DNA from: Candidatus Methanoperedens sp.
GTDB lineage: Archaea; Halobacteriota; Methanosarcinia; Methanosarcinales; Methanoperedenaceae
Direction of reading: 5' to 3'
DNA: 27,221 nucleotides
Assembly (NCBI GenBank): GCA_023249275.1
Contig: JAHFCV010000011.1
Location: forward strand, 1 to 27,221
Numbering within the stretch: position 1 is the stretch's first letter; each line of letters starts with the position of its first letter. Both the position numbers and the translations under genes were made by a program. The notes under the pieces were generated by a model. That model did not search any database, was not told where the DNA came from, and saw nothing but the letters and a program-made list of their open reading frames with translations. Of this stretch, positions 22,259 to 27,221 are shown piece after piece.

Positions 22259-22978
22259 TTGCATATTCCGGATGGATACTTGGGACCAATAACGTGGATC
22301 GCTTTATGGATAGTAATGATACCATTATGGATCATCGCTTCACGCAAACTCAAGAAAGACCTGAAAACAAAAAACGTTCCCCTGCTTGCAATGGGAGCGG
22401 CATTTTCATTTGTGATAATGATGTTTAATGTTCCTATATTTGGAGGCTCGACCGGCCATGCTGTCGGAGGCACATTAATAGCCATAGTCTTAGGACCATG
22501 GGCGGCTCTCATAGCAGTCTCTGTTGCACTTATCATTCAGGCACTTTTCTTTGGAGATGGGGGGATAACCGCAATCGCTGCTAATTGTTTTAATATGGGA
22601 GTTGTACTGCCTTTTGTTGGATACTATATTTACAGATTGATAAGCGTCAATGCGGATATAAATTCATCAAGACACTGGATAGGTGCAGGAATTGGAAGCT
22701 ATATAGGTTTGAATGTTGCTGCCATATTCACAGGATTTGAATTCGGTATACAGACTATTCTTTATCCAGCAGTTAACGGAAAATTCCAGTATTTCATGTA
22801 TCCTCTCAACGTTTCAGTACCTGCAATGGCTTTCGAACATCTTTTAGTATTCGGTTTTGTTGAAGCTATCGTAACTTTAATGGTCGTCAGATACCTGCAG
22901 CAGACTGACCCATCGCTATTGGGATTATCTGCAAGGACAACTTCAACAGAAAGAATTCCCGCCGGGGTGAGCGTATGA
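22259..22978 (+). CDS. nikM: Nickel ECF transporter S component NikM
   Basis: Substrate-binding membrane subunit, 239 aa. I place the start at TTG 22259, giving MHIPDGYLGP. AAGGAGGT lies seven bases upstream, and the family needs Met1 and His2 at the very N terminus to bind metal. A TTG 30 bases further upstream is in frame but would bury these residues. The third ligand is His67 in GGSTGHAVGG (62-71), the same number as in the characterised Thermoanaerobacter NikM. That loop differs from the cobalt form GSCSHPTGTG of the paralogue at 4752-5438. About seven helices are present. The stop overlaps the nikN start as ATGA. Confidence 0.93.
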   Translation: MHIPDGYLGPITWIALWIVMIPLWIIASRKLKKDLKTKNVPLLAMGAAFSFVIMMFNVPIFGGSTGHAVGGTLIAIVLGPWAALIAVSVALIIQALFFGDGGITAIAANCFNMGVVLPFVGYYIYRLISVNADINSSRHWIGAGIGSYIGLNVAAIFTGFEFGIQTILYPAVNGKFQYFMYPLNVSVPAMAFEHLLVFGFVEAIVTLMVVRYLQQTDPSLLGLSARTTSTERIPAGVSV

Positions 22979-23319
22979 ACAAAAATACTGAAAAGAAACT
23001 GTGGATCGGACTGGCAATACTCATTGTTCTGACCCCTCTTGGACTTCTTGCAGAAGGAACCGCATTCGGTGAATGGGGCCCTGAAGAATTACTGAAGGAG
23101 GTGGGTTATGTCCCAACGGGTGTTGAACAAGGTGGGAACCTGTGGCATTCTATGTTCCCTGATTACACTGTGGCAGGTTTTGAGGGCAGCTTCCTGCACT
23201 CAAGCATCGGCTACATACTTTCCGCTGTTATAGGAATTGCCCTGATCTATATAATAACAATTGGACTTGGAAAAATCATCGCGAAAAGGGAAGAAGAGAC
23301 GAGAAATGAAAATTCCTGA
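22975..23319 (+). CDS. nikN: Nickel transporter auxiliary subunit NikN (PDGLE-type)
   Basis: A 114-aa membrane protein with an N-terminal helix (about 8-27), an extracytoplasmic loop and a C-terminal helix (80-103). The loop has the family pattern GTAFGEWGPEELLKEVGYVPTG, then FPDYTVAGFEG. This corresponds to the PDGLE-like NikN unit that is fused to NikM in the 177-1112 gene. The start lies in the ATGA overlap with nikM, indicating coupled translation. Confidence 0.88.
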   Translation: MNKNTEKKLWIGLAILIVLTPLGLLAEGTAFGEWGPEELLKEVGYVPTGVEQGGNLWHSMFPDYTVAGFEGSFLHSSIGYILSAVIGIALIYIITIGLGKIIAKREEETRNENS

Positions 23320-24244
23320 TTGGCTTTCCCAGAGCACTCCCTGCCCATGCTGCGCAATCAGCGTGGGCGGGAAGAAAAATTATGTCGAGAAAACTCTGGT
23401 AGAGATAGCCGGCATGATGGAGCACTCCATATTTTCTGAAAAATATTCGTCTGCCAAAGGCTTTCTCCAGAGCATTGATCCAAGGGTCAAATTAATTACC
23501 ATATTGCTTTTAATAGTAACAACCAGTTTTATCAAGAAAACAGAGCTCATTCTTGGGATATATGCGGTGACATTGTTCTTTGCGTATCTTTCTAAAGTAG
23601 ATCTATTTTTCTTTATCAAGAGAGTCTGGCTTTTTATCCCGATTTTTTCCGGGATGGTAGTTTTTCCAGCCATGTTCAATATCGTAACGCCAGGCGAACC
23701 GCTTGTCACTTTCGTGCATTTTGATAAGATCGTTCACTTCTGGGTATTTCAATTTACAGAGATATCGATCACAAAAGAAGGAGCACTTGGAGCACTTTTG
23801 TTCATTTCCAGAGTAGCTACATCAGTCTCATTAATAGTTCTACTGACTCTCACAACACGGTGGGCTGACGTCATGAAATCATTAAGGACATTAGGTGTGC
23901 CTCAGATATTTGTGCTGGTGCTCAGTATGACATATCAGTACATCTTCCTCCTTGTCAGGATAGTACAGGAAATGCATCTTGCTAAAAAGAGCAGGACAAT
24001 TAAAACTAACAGGACAAGGGAGGGAACGAAGAAAGAGCAGAACTGGGTAGCTTCGCGGATAGGAACAGTTCTTATGAAATCATATAAAATGAGTGAAGAG
24101 ATACACTCAGCTATGGTATCAAGGGGTTTTCATGAAGAGATCAAATCCCATGAAACCTTCAAAATAAAAAATATCGACCGCGTCTGGACTGTTTTCTCAC
24201 TGGCATTTATCACAGGAGTTATCTGGCTGAACTATCTGGTATGA
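23306..24244 (+). CDS. nikQ: Nickel ECF transporter transmembrane protein NikQ
   Basis: T component of the nickel importer, 312 aa. ATG 23306 is the likely start, overlapping nikN by 14 bases; a TTG at 23261 would add 15 basic, unsupported residues. The N terminus carries a Cys cluster, PCPCC (residues 12-16), before the conserved VEKTL region. SIDPRVKLITILLL leads into the first helix, followed by about five helices. Coupling motifs near the end read LAKKSRTIK and AMVSRGFHEE. The Cys cluster and the His-rich tail of NikO suggest cytoplasmic metal handling (inference). Confidence 0.92.
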   Translation: MKIPDWLSQSTPCPCCAISVGGKKNYVEKTLVEIAGMMEHSIFSEKYSSAKGFLQSIDPRVKLITILLLIVTTSFIKKTELILGIYAVTLFFAYLSKVDLFFFIKRVWLFIPIFSGMVVFPAMFNIVTPGEPLVTFVHFDKIVHFWVFQFTEISITKEGALGALLFISRVATSVSLIVLLTLTTRWADVMKSLRTLGVPQIFVLVLSMTYQYIFLLVRIVQEMHLAKKSRTIKTNRTREGTKKEQNWVASRIGTVLMKSYKMSEEIHSAMVSRGFHEEIKSHETFKIKNIDRVWTVFSLAFITGVIWLNYLV

Positions 24245-24250
24245 GGAAAT

Positions 24251-25075
24251 ATGCCTATATTTGAACTCAAAAACGTAAATTACCTGTACTTAAACAGGAT
24301 ACCTGCGCTCAATGACATTAATCTCTCGATAGAAGAGGGTGAACAGGTAGCAATACTCGGCGCAAATGGTAGTGGTAAATCCACACTTCTAAAGCTGCTC
24401 GATGGTCTGATTTTCCCTTCATCCGGGGTTGTAAAAGCCTTCGGCAAAACACTTACTGAGAATATTCTGGATGGAGCTGGTGGGGATTTTCCTCAGTTTT
24501 TCAGGAAAAAAGTGGGATTGATATTCCAGAACTCGGAAGCGCAGCTTTTCTGCCCGACAGTTTTGGACGAGATCAAATTTGGTCCGTTACAACTGGATAT
24601 CCCAGAGAAGGATATTCATCAAAGGGTCAACGATGTAATTGAGATGCTGAAAATAGAAAATCTCAAAGATCGTGCCCCTTACACGCTAAGCGGTGGGGAG
24701 AAAAAGAAGGTGGCTATAGCTTCGGTATTATCTATAAATCCTGATATACTACTGCTGGATGAACCCACCAACGGTCTTGACCCGCGAACCCAGAGATGGC
24801 TTGTGGAACTGTTACTTGAGCTTAGAAAAAGCGGGAAGACGATTATAATTGCAACACACGATTTGGGTATCGTGGAAGAGGTTTCAGAGCATGCTGTCGT
24901 TTTCAGTGAAGACCACAGAATTGTTGCAAATGGTGAGACACAGGCAATACTGAATGATACGGCGCTACTGATGAAAGTGAATCTTATTCATGAACATTCC
25001 CACAAACACAAAGAAACCATACATAAACATAAGCATGCACACACTTTGGAACATAATCATGACCATGTTTTATAA
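24251..25075 (+). CDS. nikO: Nickel transporter ATP-binding protein NikO with His-rich tail
   Basis: ABC-type ATPase, 274 aa. Walker A GANGSGKS (37-44), Q-loop IFQNSEAQ, signature LSGGEKKKVAIA (from 146), Walker B ILLLDEPTNGLD (from 166), switch His in ATHD (202). Residues 247-272 contain eleven histidines in 26 positions (HEHSHKHK and similar), a likely nickel-binding store or chaperone tail that the cobalt paralogue CbiO lacks. ATGAGG just upstream serves as ribosome site. It is the last gene of nikMNQO and converges with hmgA, 14 bases away. Confidence 0.94.
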   Translation: MPIFELKNVNYLYLNRIPALNDINLSIEEGEQVAILGANGSGKSTLLKLLDGLIFPSSGVVKAFGKTLTENILDGAGGDFPQFFRKKVGLIFQNSEAQLFCPTVLDEIKFGPLQLDIPEKDIHQRVNDVIEMLKIENLKDRAPYTLSGGEKKKVAIASVLSINPDILLLDEPTNGLDPRTQRWLVELLLELRKSGKTIIIATHDLGIVEEVSEHAVVFSEDHRIVANGETQAILNDTALLMKVNLIHEHSHKHKETIHKHKHAHTLEHNHDHVL

Positions 25076-25086
25076 TAAAAAAACCC
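25073..25086 (-). terminator. T-run after hmgA
   Basis: Read on the minus strand, the hmgA stop is followed within a few bases by GGGTTTTTTTATTATAAA. Archaeal RNA polymerase stops at such U-runs without needing a hairpin. It lies in the 14-base gap between the convergent nikO and hmgA genes. Confidence 0.45.
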
Positions 25087-25089
25087 TGT

Positions 25090-26298
25090 TTATCTCCCAA
25101 GCGCAGCATGAGCCTTTGCCAGATGCCGGGCTGCAAGGGCGGCAACGAGTGAAATCTCACCAGCCAGGATAGCGGCAGCGGTTATCTCTGCCAATTTCTT
25201 TGCGTTCGTGCCAGGCGGGTCGCCCGCACCCGCTACACCCAGCATGCCCAGACATTCCTGCTGCGCACCGATGCCAGTCCCGCCGCCCACGGTCCCCACA
25301 GGAAGCGAGGGCAGCGTTACAGAACAGTAAAGCCCCTCATCAGTAAGTTCCATCGTGGTTATGGCATAGCTTGCTTCTACAACGTGCGCCGCATCCTGCC
25401 CGCATGCGATAAAGAGCGCGGCTGCGATATTGGCTGCATGGGCGTTAAACCCGAGCGACCCTGCGCGCGCCGAACCTATGAGATTTTTCCTGTAATTCAC
25501 TTCAGCCATTTTATCAGGCGTCGTTTTGAGTTTTTCAAGAATTATTTCCCTGCTGAGAATTACATCGGCAGACACGGTTTTTCCCCTGCCCAGGATAGCG
25601 TTAATGGCAGCAGGCTTCTTGTCAGTGCACATATTGCCTGATAGCGCAATGAGTTCAACCTCGTTCTCGGCGAGAATAATATCAACAGCGGCATCTGTTG
25701 CAATGGTGACCATGTTCATGCCCATGGCGTCCTTGGTGTCGTATGAAAAACGAAGGAAAACGCTCCTGCCTGTAATGAATGGTTCAACTGAAAGGAGCCT
25801 GCCAAACCGGGTAGTTTCCCCGGCTTTCTCCTTCAGCCGCTGAAAATTCGCATTTACCCAATCCACAAGTCGTTTCGCACCGATAATGTCATTCGCCCTG
25901 AAAACAGGCGCACGTGTCATCCCGTCCTTGAAGAGCCTGGCATTTGCGCCGCCGCAGGCTCTGATTGCCGAACATCCCCTGTCGGCGCTCGCAACCAGTG
26001 CGCCTTCTGTTGTTGCAAGAGGAATATAGAAGTCACCATTTGCATATTCTCCGTTTACGCGCAGCGGTCCAGCGATGCCAAGAGGAACCTGCACCGCGCC
26101 TATCATGTTCTCTATGTTGCGCTTTGTAACGTTTTCAACATCAAATGAAAATTTGTCGATATGCTTAAATTGTTTTCCGGTAAGTTCAGAAACCGCCATT
26201 CTCCGAAGTTCGATTGCAGCCTTTGACTCAACTGTTTTATCAATCTCGTGAAAACTGACCTCATGATTTTTGAGTTTAAGAAGGAGTTCCCTGTCCAT
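25090..26298 (-). CDS. hmgA: Hydroxymethylglutaryl-CoA reductase (class I, archaeal)
   Basis: NADPH-dependent reduction of HMG-CoA to mevalonate, the committed step to archaeal isoprenoid lipids. The protein is 402 aa, the usual archaeal length. Motifs in order: ENMIGAVQVPLGIAGPL (63-79), the catalytic Glu in ATTEGALVAS, DAMGMNMV for dinucleotide binding, GTVGGGTG, and the C-terminal catalytic His in ARHLAKAHAALGR. No ribosome site precedes the ATG at 26298, so the transcript may be leaderless. This gene is the clearest indicator that the window is archaeal. Confidence 0.96.
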   Translation of the reverse strand: MDRELLLKLKNHEVSFHEIDKTVESKAAIELRRMAVSELTGKQFKHIDKFSFDVENVTKRNIENMIGAVQVPLGIAGPLRVNGEYANGDFYIPLATTEGALVASADRGCSAIRACGGANARLFKDGMTRAPVFRANDIIGAKRLVDWVNANFQRLKEKAGETTRFGRLLSVEPFITGRSVFLRFSYDTKDAMGMNMVTIATDAAVDIILAENEVELIALSGNMCTDKKPAAINAILGRGKTVSADVILSREIILEKLKTTPDKMAEVNYRKNLIGSARAGSLGFNAHAANIAAALFIACGQDAAHVVEASYAITTMELTDEGLYCSVTLPSLPVGTVGGGTGIGAQQECLGMLGVAGAGDPPGTNAKKLAEITAAAILAGEISLVAALAARHLAKAHAALGR

Positions 26299-26339
26299 AA
26301 TAGTCGCTAATTCATTTTAGTAGTTAAAAAGATACATGC

Positions 26340-26711
26340 TCAAAGCGTAATCACAAGCTGTCCTTCTTTGCAATACTCAAGCATCAGGTCAGCCACTTCA
26401 AAAGCATGTATCATTTCCACGCCCTCGATCAGTTCGCCGGGCTCAAAACCTATCATTGAAGACGCCAGTTCACAGCATTTGAACTTTACTCCCATGTCCA
26501 TACACTCCTGAACCCGTTCATCATACGGCGGCGTACCGTGCTTCCCTTTTTTAGCAAGAATCACGCCCATCGGACCCCAGAGAACCACAACCACGTCCAG
26601 TCCCTGTTTGCGATAGTACTTTGCGAAGCGCAGTGTTTCCATAGGGCTTGTGCTCTCATATACCATATTCTTAAGGAATAGCAGGACTCTTGAGACTTTC
26701 TTTGCTGGCAT
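26340..26711 (-). CDS. DsrE family protein
   Basis: A soluble protein of 123 aa with the DsrE fold: RVLLFLKNMVYESTSPMETLRFAKYYRKQGLDVVVVLWGPMG, then RVQECMDMGVKFKCCELASSMIGF, then ADLMLEYCKEGQLVITL. The cysteines in QECMDMG and KCCE sit where sulfur carriers of the family have their active Cys. I use ATG 26711; a TTG directly before it is the alternative. It differs clearly from the DsrE-like protein at 20460 and lies beside hmgA, so a link to the sulfur operon is not supported by position. Confidence 0.87.
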   Translation of the reverse strand: MPAKKVSRVLLFLKNMVYESTSPMETLRFAKYYRKQGLDVVVVLWGPMGVILAKKGKHGTPPYDERVQECMDMGVKFKCCELASSMIGFEPGELIEGVEMIHAFEVADLMLEYCKEGQLVITL

Positions 26712-26731
26712 CAATGTAATATTTCGAATAG

Positions 26732-26750
26732 GGGATAATTAACTTATCCC
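26732..26750. promoter_or_regulatory. Inverted repeat upstream of the second DsrE gene
   Basis: GGGATAA (26732-26738) and TTATCCC (26744-26750) form a perfect 7-bp inverted repeat with a 5-base spacer between two minus-strand genes. It may be an operator of the DsrE-like gene or a weak terminator of the upstream membrane-protein gene. No T-run follows on either strand. Confidence 0.4.
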
Positions 26751-26761
26751 TCGTATGTATT

Positions 26762-27221
26762 TCATACTATTTCATTCGATACAGCTACTATTGTTTTTAA
26801 ACCTATCAAATCAACTAATAATATACTGACCCTCACCAGAACCGAGAAAGCCAGACCCGTTGCAGGGGAGATCCCAAATAATGAAAATATCACGATTACT
26901 CCGCCTTCCATCAGTCCAAGACCTGCTGGCGATACTGGCACGAACATCAATATAGTGATCAACGGATGCAGCAAAAAAAAAGCAAAAAAAGAAAGCGGAA
27001 TTCCCAGAGCTTTACCAAGATAAAACCACTGCAAGCCTGCAAAAATCCACCCGATCATATATAATATTAAAATGGCATTAATGCTGCCTTTAAACTGGAT
27101 ACTTCGTTCTTTGAAAGAAGAAAGGTTTTCCGCGAATTTATTGAAAAATGGCAGCCTGCGAAAAAATTTTAACGTCACACTTTCGTTCTGCCATGAAATA
27201 ATCAGCATTATAATCCCTACA
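26762..27221 (-). CDS. Flippase-like / lysylphosphatidylglycerol synthase TM-region protein (partial)
   Basis: C-terminal part of a polytopic membrane protein of the UPF0104 / AglD-type flippase-like family. The conserved segment FVPVSPAGLGLMEGGVIVIFSLFGISPATGLAFSVLVR, read as short motifs PVSPAGLGLMEGG and LVRVSILLVDLIGL, is characteristic. The reading frame is open to the window edge, so the apparent ATG at 27208 need not be the real start; the full family length is about 300-340 aa. Family members act in lipid or glycan-lipid handling; the exact substrate is unknown. Confidence 0.8.
   Translation of the reverse strand, partial: VGIIMLIISWQNESVTLKFFRRLPFFNKFAENLSSFKERSIQFKGSINAILILYMIGWIFAGLQWFYLGKALGIPLSFFAFFLLHPLITILMFVPVSPAGLGLMEGGVIVIFSLFGISPATGLAFSVLVRVSILLVDLIGLKTIVAVSNEIV

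Noticed and set aside
26340..26711. The second DsrE family protein as part of the sulfur operon
   Set aside because: It is on the opposite strand about 5 kb away next to hmgA, differs in sequence and Cys pattern, and shows no shared regulatory sequence.

Overview
The window reads as part of an archaeal chromosome, most likely a cytochrome-rich member of the Methanosarcinia (an anaerobic methanotroph of the Ca. Methanoperedens type is my best guess, by inference only). The support is a class I HMG-CoA reductase for isoprenoid lipids, three sets of ECF-type nickel/cobalt uptake genes with a NikR regulator, a protein tail that resembles a PGF-CTERM archaeosortase signal, multiple c-type cytochromes, archaeal TATA-like boxes, TTG starts with strong AAGGAGGT sites, and genes that look leaderless. 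No rRNA, tRNA, CRISPR array or transposase gene is visible.

Layout. 1-176: short palindromic repeats. 177-2194: nickel block, with a stand-alone fused NikMN, a small unknown protein and NikR, and GTAWTAC-type inverted repeats in the intergenic regions. 2269-5438: a cobalt transporter cbiM-cbiN-cbiQ-cbiO, whose ATPase carries an unrecognised ~190-residue C-terminal extension. 5553-11381: a segment with an S2P-CBS protease, an HtrA protease and an M42 aminopeptidase on the minus strand, then an APC permease and a K+ channel on the plus strand. It is bracketed by two diverged copies of one sequence (5299-5552 and 11382-11563). The left copy holds the last nine codons of an arsR gene next to an intact cbiM; the right copy holds an intact arsR next to a cbiM stub. 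The simplest reading is that an arsR-cbiM pair was split by insertion or duplication. 11534-12040: the intact regulator, an ArsR-type HTH fused to a DUF4430-like (transcobalamin-like) domain.

12163-20891: a long co-directional run encoding a TsdA-like diheme cytochrome, a cytochrome bd-like subunit with a fused c heme, a second membrane subunit with two c hemes, a DUF202 membrane protein, a P3A-type H+-ATPase, a SoxB-like protein and a DsrE-like protein. This looks like a thiosulfate-oxidising, possibly oxygen-reducing respiratory module, and is the strongest candidate for an undescribed system. It ends against a truncated surface cytochrome (20934-21548) that has a sorting tail but no signal peptide. 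22259-25075: a complete nickel transporter nikM-nikN-nikQ-nikO with a His-rich ATPase tail. 25090-27221: hmgA, a second DsrE-like protein and a partial flippase-like membrane protein.

As a unit the window combines supply of Ni and Co (for cofactor F430, hydrogenase/CODH and B12) with a sulfur-linked cytochrome module. Functional assignments rest on motif recognition by eye; no database search was run.
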